Below, piece by piece: positions 8,408-16,048 of a stretch of DNA of 55,634 nt. Source of the stretch: an uncultured Acidimicrobiales bacterium (GTDB lineage Bacteria; Actinomycetota; Acidimicrobiia; Acidimicrobiales; SHLQ01); assembly GCA_938038785.1 (NCBI GenBank), contig CALHTB010000051.1, positions 1 to 55,634 of the forward strand, given 5' to 3'. The notes beneath the pieces were generated by a model, which searched no databases, was not told where the DNA came from, and saw only the letters and a list, made by a program, of their open reading frames with translations. How positions within the stretch are numbered: the first letter of the stretch is position 1; each line of letters begins with the position of its first letter. Both the position numbers and the translations under genes were made by a program.

Positions 8408-9835
8408 TTATTCCAGTGTGAAGTGCTCGACCAGCACCTCGGGGTCGAGAATTTCGGTGCCATCGGGACGGATGACATGCCAGGTTTGGTCGGGGGTTCT
8501 AAAGATGGTGAACCCACTGTTGTGTTTGAGTCGATTGTGTTTACCGCACAGCGGCGCCCCGTTTTCGGGGTTGGTTCTGCCGTGTTTGGAGTGCTCGGTT
8601 AGGTGATCTGCTTGGCAAGCGCTCGATGGCACCGAGCAGCCGGGCCAGATGCAATGCGTGGCCTTGAGCTTGACCGCATGGCGGGCGGCGCCGACGAAGA
8701 ATCGAGCTTTTCCGAGGTCGACTCGGTCGCTTGGTGCGTTGACAACGACCCGGCGAATTTTCGAGATCAGCGCGGAGAGAAAGGCTTCGGTCGGTTCTAC
8801 TGGTGTGCCGTCGATGGTGCGACAGACCATGTCGTCGGGGTCGATTCCGTCGAAGAGCGACTGCTCGATTTCATCGCCGCAGGCTCCGATATCGGATGGC
8901 ATGGTGGCGGCGTCCGGAGTGGCGTCGCCGACGCCGCCAAACTGGTCGGGGTCGGCGTGTTCTCCCATGACTTTGGCAGCCATGTGTTCGAAGGTGGTGG
9001 GATCCCAGACGATGTTGTGCACGAAGTCTGGCGGCACGGCGGAGTTCGGATTGTCGGCCGCGTCGATGAAGATCTGCCACAGCGCATCAGCCCGGCGTTG
9101 TTGAATCGTGCGAGGTAGGTCGTCTCGAGTGGCGGCGTCACCGTGTTCGGCTCGGGCCTTCTCCCAGTCGGCCAGTGCCTCGGCCTCGACGTACTTGTCG
9201 AAGATTTCCGAGATCTGCAGACCTTGCTGGCATGCAAAGGATGCAACGAGGTGGAACGCCAGATCGAAGTCCTGATCTACACGGGCGTTGCGGTCTTCAT
9301 GGTGTTTCTGGTTTGGGGGAGTGGGGCCATCTTCGTCGGTGAGACGCTTCCATTGCTGAATTCGCTTTTCGAAGGTGTCGTGGTCGGAGTGGGCTTCGTT
9401 GAGGAAGGCTTGCTGGCGGGACACCATCGCGTTTCGGACCCGCGGGTTGGCGTGCACCTGGGCGAGCGATTGGATGTGGCCGGTGCCAACCGTGCCTCCA
9501 CGGTAGGCCTCCATGACGTCGGGCAACGTGGCCGACATCTTGGAGACCTGGCTTCGTGCATGAGCCTCGGAGCCCGAGAGCCGGCCGTAGTGCTGCACCA
9601 TTTTCTTTGCGGTTGCGTGGCCGTCTTCGACGTGGAACCGGGCATCGCCGATATCGGTGAGCAAATCGACGCAGAGGCCGTTGGTGACCCGGTTGAGTTG
9701 CTCGAATTCGGCGATGCACTGAACAGCATCACGACCATTCTCGGGGCGTGTTCCCGCAGCGCGCAGCGCGATTAGACCTCGAGCGATCTGGTCGACAGCG
9801 GCTGCCATCTCTGGGTTCTCCACCTTTGAGGCCAT
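8408..9835 (-). CDS. DUF222 and HNH endonuclease domain protein
   Basis: A 475-residue protein combining the actinobacterial DUF222 region (about residues 15-330) with a C-terminal HNH nuclease: CIWPGCSVPSSACQADHLTEH, then NGAPLCGKHNRLKHNSGFTI, carrying two zinc CxxC/CxxH pairs and the catalytic DH...N...H set. Such genes occur in many copies in actinobacteria and are thought to belong to mobile or defence-related DNA; their role is not defined. The ORF opens at 9865, but ATG 9835 is preferred because a TACACT box (9843-9848) lies seven bases upstream, implying a leaderless mRNA. It borders the toxin-antitoxin island. Confidence 0.8.
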   Translation of the reverse strand: MASKVENPEMAAAVDQIARGLIALRAAGTRPENGRDAVQCIAEFEQLNRVTNGLCVDLLTDIGDARFHVEDGHATAKKMVQHYGRLSGSEAHARSQVSKMSATLPDVMEAYRGGTVGTGHIQSLAQVHANPRVRNAMVSRQQAFLNEAHSDHDTFEKRIQQWKRLTDEDGPTPPNQKHHEDRNARVDQDFDLAFHLVASFACQQGLQISEIFDKYVEAEALADWEKARAEHGDAATRDDLPRTIQQRRADALWQIFIDAADNPNSAVPPDFVHNIVWDPTTFEHMAAKVMGEHADPDQFGGVGDATPDAATMPSDIGACGDEIEQSLFDGIDPDDMVCRTIDGTPVEPTEAFLSALISKIRRVVVNAPSDRVDLGKARFFVGAARHAVKLKATHCIWPGCSVPSSACQADHLTEHSKHGRTNPENGAPLCGKHNRLKHNSGFTIFRTPDQTWHVIRPDGTEILDPEVLVEHFTLE

Positions 9836-10011
9836 GCGAACAAGTGTACCCATGGGGTGTGACATCCAACTTTGGGTTGAGTTCTCGGGCTTGGGTGATT
9901 GACGAGACCTGCGTCATTCGACGAGGACCGCCTGCCCGGATGGCTTCATGTCAAGGGCAGCCTTGGCTCGCACTCTCGGAACAGCTCGAGGGAGCGCGGT
10001 TACGGCAAGAG

Positions 10012-10076
10012 AATGACGACGCCGTGCTTGAAAAATGACGACGCCGTGCTTGGAGGCGGGATTCCAAGCACGGCGT
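10012..10076. repeat. Direct repeat pair plus inverted copy able to form alternative hairpins
   Basis: A unit reading ATGACGACGCCGTGCTTG occurs twice in a row (about 10013-10030 and 10035-10052, period 22). Its inverse CCAAGCACGGCGT follows at 10064-10076. The second copy and the inverse form a perfect 13-bp stem with a 10-base loop. The first copy can pair with the same arm over 12 bp, so the two hairpins exclude each other. The remainder of 9866-10264 holds no convincing gene. It could be a terminator (TGTT follows) or the scar of a mobile element. Confidence 0.7.
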
Positions 10077-10230
10077 TGTTAGAACTGAATGTACGGACAA
10101 TATCCGCAGGCGTCTATACCCAATGTTGGTGTGTTTGCGAACGGTCTTGTTCGGCATCGGAGTGCGCGAAACTTTCGACGCTGAGCTCGCGTGCTACTGC
10201 GCTCTCGGAGTATGTGTTGATCCCGAGAGA

Positions 10231-10264
10231 TTGACATGCATAAATACGTAGGTAACGTACGTAT
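10231..10264 (+). promoter_or_regulatory. mazEF-like promoter with TACGTA operator repeats
   Basis: A consensus TTGACA (10231-10236), 16-bp spacer and TAACGT (10253-10258) end six bases before the antitoxin ATG, so the mRNA should be leaderless. Two TACGTA boxes (10245-10250 and 10258-10263) flank the -10 element as an imperfect palindrome and are a likely operator for autoregulation by the ribbon-helix-helix antitoxin. The operator role is inference. Confidence 0.65.
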
Positions 10265-10498
10265 ATGCCCAACAAGACAATTAGTGTTCCAGATGACGTT
10301 GTGCCGATCATCGAGCAGCTGGACATGCCATTTTCCACTTGGATAACCAATCAACTTCGGCACTACGCCGCGACTCGGGTTGAGATGACCCTGGGACAGC
10401 AGCTGTTGATCGATGCCGAGCTTGCCGAAGTCGACCCGCCGACGCGTGAGGAATCGATGGCGGCAATCAGTCGAATGGAAAGATCTGCGCCGTGGTAG
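10265..10498 (+). CDS. Ribbon-helix-helix antitoxin (MazE-like)
   Basis: A 77-residue antitoxin candidate. The N-terminal NKTISVPDDVVPIIEQL is the strand and first helix of a ribbon-helix-helix DNA-binding domain, and FSTWITNQLRHYAA is the second helix. The C-terminal tail (LAEVDPPTREESMAAISRMERS) is acidic to amphipathic, as expected for the part that neutralises the toxin. The stop overlaps the toxin start by seven bases, giving strict translational coupling. It is likely to repress its own promoter through the TACGTA repeats just upstream. Antitoxins of this type pair with MazF in mycobacteria; no AbrB fold is present. Confidence 0.8.
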   Translation: MPNKTISVPDDVVPIIEQLDMPFSTWITNQLRHYAATRVEMTLGQQLLIDAELAEVDPPTREESMAAISRMERSAPW

Positions 10499-10809
10499 CT
10501 CGTGGCGACGTGTGCTGGATCGAGTTCGATAAGCGACGTCCAGTCGTCGTAGTTTCTTCGAGTCACGTGTTGGGGGTCGACGTGTGGCAAACCCATGTCG
10601 TTCCGTTGACGTCGAATACGGAACGTGCGGGCTTGGCGGGAAACGTCTTGCTGGCGGCCGAGACAACCCAGTTGCCGCAAGACTCCGTCGCAGTGCCGCT
10701 TGGCGTAGAGCTCATTGATCGATCGATCCTCGGTGACTTCGTGGGGCAACTGCCGCAGGTGCTGCTCGACGATATCGATGATGGCCTTCGGGCGGTCCTG
10801 GGGCTGTAG
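10492..10809 (+). CDS. MazF/PemK-type mRNA interferase toxin
   Basis: A 105-residue MazF/PemK-family toxin. It opens with RGDVCWIEFDKRRPVVVVSS, the family's N-terminal signature (RG-[DE]-[VI]-W with RPVVVVS), then HVVPLTSN and LPQDSVAVPLGVELIDRSIL, and ends with a helix around LLDDIDDGLRAVLGL. Members cleave single-stranded mRNA at short specific sequences. The arginine after RG and the following charged segment expected for activity appear intact. GTG at 10492 overlaps the antitoxin stop. Confidence 0.85.
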   Translation: MVARGDVCWIEFDKRRPVVVVSSSHVLGVDVWQTHVVPLTSNTERAGLAGNVLLAAETTQLPQDSVAVPLGVELIDRSILGDFVGQLPQVLLDDIDDGLRAVLGL

Positions 10810-10904
10810 TCCGGTTTGGACAGAACGCCGGAAATATACGTTATGTAAAGTTGCGTGATCTGCCCCGGCTCTCAAATTGCTCTAGTGCTTATCGATTTCG
10901 CCGC

Positions 10905-11198
10905 CTAGAAGTGACGTTTGTGGTCGCGTCTTTCGTGGAGCACTCGAAGAACCTCTATCCCGCTGGGTTTCGCTACTCGTAGGAAGATGAGGTGTCGGCC
11001 GCATTTGAACGCCAGGAGCTCGCTTTTGATGTCGCTGCGACTGGTAGCCAGGCTCGGGTCGTCAGCAAGGGCATTGAATGCGGCGTCGATGTTCGATAGA
11101 TACTTCTCGGCTTGATCGTAGCCCCACATCTCAACAGTGTGGGAACCAATATCGATCAGGTCGTTCTGAGCCAGTTTTGTGACTTTGAGCGAACCCAT
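10905..11198 (-). CDS. RelE/ParE-family toxin
   Basis: A 97-residue ParE-like toxin. Characteristic segments are VTKLAQNDLIDIGSHT at the N-terminus, YLSNIDAAFNALADDPSLA in the central helices, and CGRHLIFLRVAKPSGIEVLRVLHERRDHKRHF at the C-terminus, matching the family pattern of a 'HLIFYR' strand and a final 'VLH.R.D' motif. ParE toxins poison DNA gyrase, while RelE relatives cut mRNA; the conserved H..RMD-type tail favours ParE. It follows its antitoxin gene by nine bases on the same transcript. Confidence 0.85.
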   Translation of the reverse strand: MGSLKVTKLAQNDLIDIGSHTVEMWGYDQAEKYLSNIDAAFNALADDPSLATSRSDIKSELLAFKCGRHLIFLRVAKPSGIEVLRVLHERRDHKRHF

Positions 11199-11207
11199 AT
11201 TCGTTAG

Positions 11208-11447
11208 CTACGTATCTTGTGGCAGTTCAGCCAGGACACCCCGAAGGCTGTAGTCAACGAACTCACCGCGGTCGGCCTGTTGCCATGCGGCATCCACATC
11301 AGAACGAAGAGCTTCAAGCTTCGACTGTTCTGAAGCAATTTGTAACCGCAGTGCTTCTCTGATCACTTCGGAGGCATTGTTGTAGAGGCCTTCCTCGACT
11401 TTCTGCCTTACATAGCCGTCCAAACGTTCTGTCAACGAAATATGCAA
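11208..11447 (-). CDS. ParD-like antitoxin with a TTG start
   Basis: A 79-residue antitoxin: LHISLTERLDGYVRQKVEEG then YNNASEVIREALRLQIASEQ is a ParD-type ribbon-helix-helix domain, followed by an acidic toxin-binding tail (ALRSDVDAAWQQADRGEFVDY). An ATG at 11480 is in frame but lies inside the -10 box of the promoter, so it cannot be used from that transcript. TTG at 11447 has GGAGG seven bases upstream (11455-11459), starts right at the conserved fold and gives a normal ParD length. A weak start codon would limit antitoxin synthesis. Confidence 0.82.
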   Translation of the reverse strand: MHISLTERLDGYVRQKVEEGLYNNASEVIREALRLQIASEQSKLEALRSDVDAAWQQADRGEFVDYSLRGVLAELPQDT

Positions 11448-11478
11448 AATCGAGCCTCCGATCGGACCAGCTCGTTGC

Positions 11479-11507
11479 ATAATACAAAGATTGTCAATGC
11501 TTGTAAA
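11479..11507 (-). promoter_or_regulatory. parDE promoter
   Basis: On the minus strand TTTACA (11502-11507), a 17-bp spacer and TATTAT (11479-11484) form a near-consensus promoter. Transcription would start near 11472, leaving a 25-base leader with a GGAGG site before TTG 11447. It lies just past the vapC stop, so parDE has its own promoter. Confidence 0.7.
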
Positions 11508-11514
11508 CCCCAGG

Positions 11515-11928
11515 CTAAACCCTGGTCACGACCACATTGCTATATCCAGCGGAGAGTCGCTGAAGGTCGGCATCGTCTCCGGTCAGGACGACTCCTCCGC
11601 CTGCTTGAACTGCGACCGCTACGCAGTGTGCATCTGCAAGATCTCTCGAATTAGCGCTCGTGGCTCCGAGGATTCCGCCCACCATCTTGGCCATTTGTCT
11701 GTCCGTTACAGCAACGTCAATTGCCGACTCTCGGGCTAGGCATGAATCTACTACTGCATTGAAGCGTGGTCCTCGAAACAGCTCCGCAAGAACCACCGCA
11801 GGAACTACCACTTCGCGATTCAGTCGAAGCGCTGCGACCATTGCGGCGCGCACCTCGGCTTTTCTTTTTGACTTGGGGCCGCCCAAAGCCGACATTGCCT
11901 CGGAGTCCAAAACGAGAACAGTACTCAC
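11515..11928 (-). CDS. PIN-domain toxin (VapC-like)
   Basis: A 137-residue PIN-domain ribonuclease. The acidic metal-binding residues are seen in order: VLDSEAMSAL (first Asp), PAVVLAELFRGP (Glu), NSRDLADAHCVAVA (Asp pair) and VVLTGDDADLQRL (final Asp cluster). VapC toxins cut tRNA or rRNA. It overlaps the antitoxin by ATGA (11925-11928), so translation is coupled. Its last 116 bases are repeated nearly unchanged at 13131-13245, where the rest of the gene is missing. Confidence 0.85.
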   Translation of the reverse strand: MSTVLVLDSEAMSALGGPKSKRKAEVRAAMVAALRLNREVVVPAVVLAELFRGPRFNAVVDSCLARESAIDVAVTDRQMAKMVGGILGATSANSRDLADAHCVAVAVQAGGGVVLTGDDADLQRLSAGYSNVVVTRV

Positions 11929-12152
11929 GACAAGATGTCCATGTATTTGCTAACTAGGGCCTCGTCTGCTGGCCCGTCTACTGCCTCAAGGTTGTCGAGG
12001 AACTCCCCCAGCAGTCGAGAACGGCGGCGTCGCTCCAGCTGAGCTCGTATTGCATCGTTGACCTGGGTCGATAGCGCCTCGTCAGCCAACTCAAGCTCGG
12101 CGACGAGGTCGGCGTCGAGCGACACTGAGACTTTCCTTTTCGTGCCGGTCAT
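11925..12152 (-). CDS. VapB-like antitoxin
   Basis: A 75-residue protein starting TGTKRKVSVSLDADLVAELE, a ribbon-helix-helix strand and helix, continued by LSTQVNDAIRAQLERRRRSRL as the second helix. The C-terminal LDNLEAVDGPADEALVSKYMDIL is acidic and suits toxin wrapping. It precedes the PIN toxin with a four-base overlap. ATG 12152 is preceded by TACTCT at exactly six bases, so the message is probably leaderless. Confidence 0.82.
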   Translation of the reverse strand: MTGTKRKVSVSLDADLVAELELADEALSTQVNDAIRAQLERRRRSRLLGEFLDNLEAVDGPADEALVSKYMDILS

Positions 12153-12158
12153 ACTTGA

Positions 12159-12187
12159 AGAGTACTAAAGTAGGAAATTGGAGTCAA
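12159..12187 (-). promoter_or_regulatory. vapBC promoter, leaderless
   Basis: On the minus strand TTGACT (12182-12187), a 17-bp spacer and TACTCT (12159-12164) end six bases before ATG 12152. The start point would coincide with the A of the start codon. Confidence 0.7.
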
Positions 12188-12267
12188 CTATCGACGCCAC
12201 ACACCTGCGAGGGCCGCGGTGATGGGCAGTGCCGAATCGTACTGCTGTAGAAAGGGCAGCGGCTGTT

Positions 12268-12906
12268 CTATGACTCGATGAGTGGCAGAAGTAGCCGAGC
12301 TAGGCGGAAGAGTCGCTGTGCTCGATCTGCGCCGCCATCCACGCTGTTACGAAGTTCCAGACCGGTTACGACGGAGAGCAAAAGGTCGGAAAGGTCGCGA
12401 GCGGGCACGAGCGCTCCCGCCGGATATTTGGAAGCAACTTCGCGTATTTGATCTTCGACGAAGGAAATCCAAGGGTCGATAATCGAGTTGAGAGCATCGC
12501 TGATGTCGTCGGTCGTCGTGACGCGACCCATCATCTGAGCAAGCACTGCCATGTGCCCAGATTTGACGTCTTCTTCGTATAGGCGCTCGAGGGCATCCAA
12601 GAGTCCGGCGAGGTCGGTCTTGACTGCCGTGCCGTCGAGTACCTCCCGGTAGCGATCGAGACGGCGGTCGCTGCTTTGCTTGAGTGCTTCGAGCAAGAGC
12701 GGCTCCATGCCGCCGAAGTGGTAGTAGATCGTGGCCTGGTTTGATCCAGAACGCGCAGCAATGGCGCGAGCTGTGGTGCCGCGGAACCCGTCATACCGCA
12801 GCGAATCAAAGGCTGCATCCGTGAGCGCTTTGCGGGTTTGTTCTGGGTCGGCTCCCCCGCCCCGCTTTTGCGACGGGCTTTTTGGTCGAGTCTGCGAGGA
12901 GGTCAT
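12268..12906 (-). CDS. TetR-family transcriptional regulator
   Basis: A 212-residue TetR/AcrR-type repressor. The N-terminal DNA-binding domain is RKALTDAAFDSLRYDGFRG then TTARAIAARSGSNQATIYYHF (about residues 25-66), with the typical 'IYYHF' after the recognition helix. The C-terminal ligand-binding part is helical and unassigned. ATG 12906 is chosen over the ORF start at 12969 because TACTGT lies six bases upstream. The two neighbours are a TA pair and a vapC remnant, so its target genes are not evident; it may only regulate itself. Confidence 0.85.
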   Translation of the reverse strand: MTSSQTRPKSPSQKRGGGADPEQTRKALTDAAFDSLRYDGFRGTTARAIAARSGSNQATIYYHFGGMEPLLLEALKQSSDRRLDRYREVLDGTAVKTDLAGLLDALERLYEEDVKSGHMAVLAQMMGRVTTTDDISDALNSIIDPWISFVEDQIREVASKYPAGALVPARDLSDLLLSVVTGLELRNSVDGGADRAQRLFRLARLLLPLIES

Positions 12907-12912
12907 GGTGAA

Positions 12913-12957
12913 ACAGTACCCCCGTTCGCCGAATACTGCAAACAAACGTTTCAAACG
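12913..12957 (-). promoter_or_regulatory. tetR promoter and candidate operator
   Basis: On the minus strand TTGCAG (12936-12941), a 17-bp spacer and TACTGT (12913-12918) end six bases before the TetR ATG. Just upstream, CAAACGTTTCAAACG (12943-12957) holds the perfect palindrome AAACGTTT and a repeated CAAACG half-site. It is a plausible autorepression operator, by position only. Confidence 0.5.
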
Positions 12958-13130
12958 ATTGCTTGACAAACAAGAAAGTCTTCCTTACCTTGAGGGCGTA
13001 GCGCAGTGACTGTGCCTGCACAGTCAACTGAGTGCCACACTCTGTGATACCTACTTCACGGAACGTCGACGAAGTGCGTCCGCGGACGCATCGACCAGCT
13101 CATGGGCTGGAGCGGCGCCAGGCTGGACAC

Positions 13131-13250
13131 GACCACGTTGCTATATCCCGCGGAGAGTCGCTGAAGGTCAGCATCGTCTCCGGTCAGGACGACTCCTTCG
13201 CCTGCTTGAACTGCGACCGCTACGCAGTGTGCATCGGCAAGATCTTTCTC
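13131..13250 (-). pseudogene. vapC remnant (C-terminal tail of a second PIN toxin)
   Basis: Reading the minus strand gives EKDLADAHCVAVAVQAGEG then VVLTGDDADLQRLSAGYSNVVV, the same tail as the intact VapC at 11515-11928. By eye only about five of 116 bases differ between 13131-13245 and 11530-11645. The N-terminal half, start codon and an adjacent antitoxin are absent, so it cannot act as a toxin. Both copies face the same way, so they form direct repeats bracketing most of vapC, vapB and tetR. The rest of the 12958-13353 gap holds no convincing gene. Confidence 0.85.
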
Positions 13251-13353
13251 GAACGAAGATTAGTTCTTCGCAAAACGGGTCGCGTACGGTTAGGTTGACG
13301 GTGTGTGCTTCGACGGCGGGGTGCATCGATTAAGCCTTGCGGGAGGCGCTGAC

Positions 13354-15102
13354 ATGGACATGGCAGAGGCGATGCCGATTGGACCGGGGGCGGTCGAGCT
13401 TCTGGCGACATCACACATCCTTTACTCGTGGAATGACGCAGGTCTCCCGAATGAGGGCGTCTTTCAGTACTCGGGGGTTCCGAACGAATGGCGCCAGATC
13501 GCTGACGGCGGCGAGTTCACCTATGTCCGGTCAAATCACCATGACTTGTATGGGCTCAAGCCGGATGGAAGTGTCTGGGTTTACGGCGGATCTGGTACCA
13601 CTTGGAAAGAGATTGGCAACGGGTTCTTCAATATCTCCGCGGGAGGTGACGGTCTAATCGGTCTTAGTGGGCAGGCAGGGAAGCCAGTCGATGGTCCAAT
13701 GAGTTTCTATGACTGGGAAACTGCGAGTTGGACATCACTTGGTGGAAATGCATCCTGGGCGGTTACAGATGGGACACGTCACGTCGCGTCACCCAGCGCT
13801 GGAGGACTGTTGCTCTACGACCATGCGTCTGCGGCTTGGGTTCCAATCGGGAGCGAACAGATCGACCCGAAACTGGTGGGTGGTCAGTTGATCGCCTCGG
13901 TGTCTGGTCAGGACGGTTGGCCGACCCGTTACCTCGGATCGCCGAATACTTGGGACGTCTGGTACCAGGGTTATTACAATTCTCAAAACATCGCGGATAT
14001 CGATGGAGACTGGGTCGTAATCCCGGGCGTACCTAACGGCACCCAGCCGACGGTCACTCTGGCGTCAGCGCGAATCTCAGGCTCGAGCCCGCAATGGGAA
14101 CAGTTCTATTCGGGTAGTGAGTCGCTCGTTACGGTGGCCGCAACGACCCGCCAGCTCTTCGCGGCGAGCAACTCGCATACGTTCGCGGTCGACCCGCCGC
14201 GACCAACACCTCCTGTGTCACGGCCACCCCGCGCGAACACGACAACCTGGACCATGATGGTCACCACCGGTAAGGAGGTGTTCTCTGGATACGACGGGCA
14301 ACTTACCTACAACCTGCGTTTTCCAGAAGGAATCGAACCCGGTCGGATTCCGAAGTCCCACTTCGAACGTGGCGACGTCTTCTTCTTCGATATACCGCTA
14401 GACGCGAAGTACACGACACTCCAGTCCGTCTCGATGTTCGGCACGATGAACTACTTCGGGGATCAGTGGCATCTAGGGGAAATGTCTATGTTCAATCCGG
14501 CCTCGAGCACTCTGTACGAGTACGAGGTCAACAAAGAGATCGGCAACGGCGCCCGATTCTTGACCGAGCTCGGCCCACCCACAAAGATTCTCGCGACATC
14601 CTGTCCGCCTGGTACGGCCGAGATTTACATTTGGAAGTATCTAGGGCTCAAAGTCGCGATGGGCCACGCATCGATGAGCCTTCAAGACGACGACACCCAC
14701 ATCAGCTGGTGGCCGTCGACCACCCGAGACGCCAAGGCTCTCCCTGCGCTTATTGGCTGGCCGAGCGACCTTTACTGTGCTGACCCGTTTCCGAACCAAA
14801 CGCTTCACGACGACAAGGTCTTTGAGGCCGAAGACGGTGACCCGCCGAAAGACCCCGACTACATCATCCGCGTCGGCGGGCTCGACAACGATGCAATCCG
14901 AACATGGTGGGCAACCTTTAAGACCACCCACCAGTGGTGCACACTTTCGCCGAACTGCTCAACGACCGTCGCTGAAGCCCTGTGGGCAGGCGGCGCAAAG
15001 AACCGGCTCACCGCTACCCAATACGCTTGGTATAGCGCTCCAAGTTTTCCTTGGACTCCGGCCTCCATCTACAGATTTGTCCAAGACATAAACTCCAACT
15101 AG
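13354..15102 (+). CDS. Tectonin-like propeller / PLAT-like / permuted-papain-like three-part protein
   Basis: A 582-residue protein of unknown function. Residues about 10-280 hold six blade-like repeats ending in W-x-x-I/L-type turns (NEWRQIADGG, TTWKEIGNGF, ASWTSLGGNA, AAWVPIGSEQ, NTWDVWYQGY, PQWEQFYSGS), like tectonin beta-propellers. After a Pro-rich linker, residues about 295-395 (TTTWTMMVTTG, FERGDVFFFDIP, GDQWHLGEMSMF, STLYEYEV) follow the PLAT/LH2 pattern, a lipid-facing domain. The C-terminal part has MGHASMSL with His438, HISWWPSTT and NCSTTVAEAL with Cys535: His before Cys, as in permuted NlpC/P60-type folds. No signal peptide or membrane segment is seen. GGGAGG (13341-13346) seven bases before ATG 13354 sets the start. 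Domain calls are by eye. Confidence 0.75.
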   Translation: MDMAEAMPIGPGAVELLATSHILYSWNDAGLPNEGVFQYSGVPNEWRQIADGGEFTYVRSNHHDLYGLKPDGSVWVYGGSGTTWKEIGNGFFNISAGGDGLIGLSGQAGKPVDGPMSFYDWETASWTSLGGNASWAVTDGTRHVASPSAGGLLLYDHASAAWVPIGSEQIDPKLVGGQLIASVSGQDGWPTRYLGSPNTWDVWYQGYYNSQNIADIDGDWVVIPGVPNGTQPTVTLASARISGSSPQWEQFYSGSESLVTVAATTRQLFAASNSHTFAVDPPRPTPPVSRPPRANTTTWTMMVTTGKEVFSGYDGQLTYNLRFPEGIEPGRIPKSHFERGDVFFFDIPLDAKYTTLQSVSMFGTMNYFGDQWHLGEMSMFNPASSTLYEYEVNKEIGNGARFLTELGPPTKILATSCPPGTAEIYIWKYLGLKVAMGHASMSLQDDDTHISWWPSTTRDAKALPALIGWPSDLYCADPFPNQTLHDDKVFEAEDGDPPKDPDYIIRVGGLDNDAIRTWWATFKTTHQWCTLSPNCSTTVAEALWAGGAKNRLTATQYAWYSAPSFPWTPASIYRFVQDINSN

Positions 15103-15447
15103 GCGAAATGGATTGCTCGCTGCTAGCAGGTCGCAACCTTTAATATCGCTGGGTGGGACATTCATTAAGGCGCACGACGGTACTTCAGTCAGGCCATTCG
15201 TGGTGTCCGCAAGTGGCTCGCTGGCCAGGGCCCTGAGGTGCCGTCCGCTTCCCCAATCGAGGGAAACTACGTCGACATGAAATGGTCCAAGCATCACCCC
15301 GTGGTCCCTTGACGTAAACAATGGCTTCGTCAACGTCGAGACAGACCCCAGGTCAGTTTGTTGCGAACCGCCGGGAGCGAGAGGAGGGTTCGCGCACCAG
15401 AAACCGCGACCAAACGATCCGCCTCTACCGGGGCACGAATCACATCC
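15103..15447. other. Intergenic stretch without a supported gene
   Basis: 345 bases between the propeller/PLAT protein and the convergent OsmC gene. ORFs exist on both strands, but none has a convincing start, length or composition, and no terminator hairpin stands out. It probably marks the right edge of the accessory island. Confidence 0.5.
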
Positions 15448-15945
15448 TTAATACGAAACGGTCATCTCGGGTGTTCTCGAAATGCTCTGGAAGACAACGC
15501 AGTAGCGCTCGGTCAGCTTGATGAGCGTGTCGAGTTGTTCTTGGCTGGCATCGGTGTCGAGGTCGAAGGTGAGGCGGATGTTCTTGAACCCGACCGGTGC
15601 ATCTTTGGAGACCCCGAGGGTTCCGCGAAAATCGAGGTCGCCTTCAGCCGAGATCGTTGCGTCGCGCAGGTCTACCTCGATAGCAGTCGCGACCGCGTTG
15701 AGCGTCACGCCAGCACAAGCCACGAGAGCTTCGAGCAGCATGTCGCCCGAGCACAGCGAAAGACCGTCTCCCCCGGTCGCTGGGTGCAGGCCGGCTTCGC
15801 GGAGCTTTCCGCCGGTCTCGAGCTTGCAGGTCACCCCTTCGCCGATCTTGCCCGACGCTTCTAGGGTAATTACAGCAGAGTCGGGGTCTTCGCTGTATTG
15901 CTCTTTGAGCGGGGCTTGAAGGGAACGAAGTTCTTGAGCGTCCAT
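15448..15945 (-). CDS. OsmC/Ohr-family protein
   Basis: A 165-residue OsmC-superfamily protein. The two peroxidatic/resolving cysteines are visible in MLLEALVACAGVTLNA and LTERYCVVFQSI, spaced as in the family, with GGDGLSLCSGDMLLE as the usual GG.n.....P.el-type lead-in. Such proteins reduce organic hydroperoxides or, in the broader family, have unassigned thiol chemistry. ATG 15945 has GAGGAAG six to seven bases upstream, a good ribosome binding site. It appears monocistronic. Confidence 0.85.
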   Translation of the reverse strand: MDAQELRSLQAPLKEQYSEDPDSAVITLEASGKIGEGVTCKLETGGKLREAGLHPATGGDGLSLCSGDMLLEALVACAGVTLNAVATAIEVDLRDATISAEGDLDFRGTLGVSKDAPVGFKNIRLTFDLDTDASQEQLDTLIKLTERYCVVFQSISRTPEMTVSY

Positions 15946-16048
15946 AGCTTCCTCACGTGATGCGGTCGATTCGTCAGCTTAGAGACTGACCCCTCGTCGC
16001 CCCAAAGCCCTGAGCGCTGTTCTTCAGTTTTCTCGGCCAGAGGCGTAC

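Noticed and set aside
12963..12991. TTGACA-17-TACCTT on the plus strand upstream of the vapC remnant
   Set aside because: It looks like a promoter but leads to no gene; chance in an AT-richer gap is as likely.
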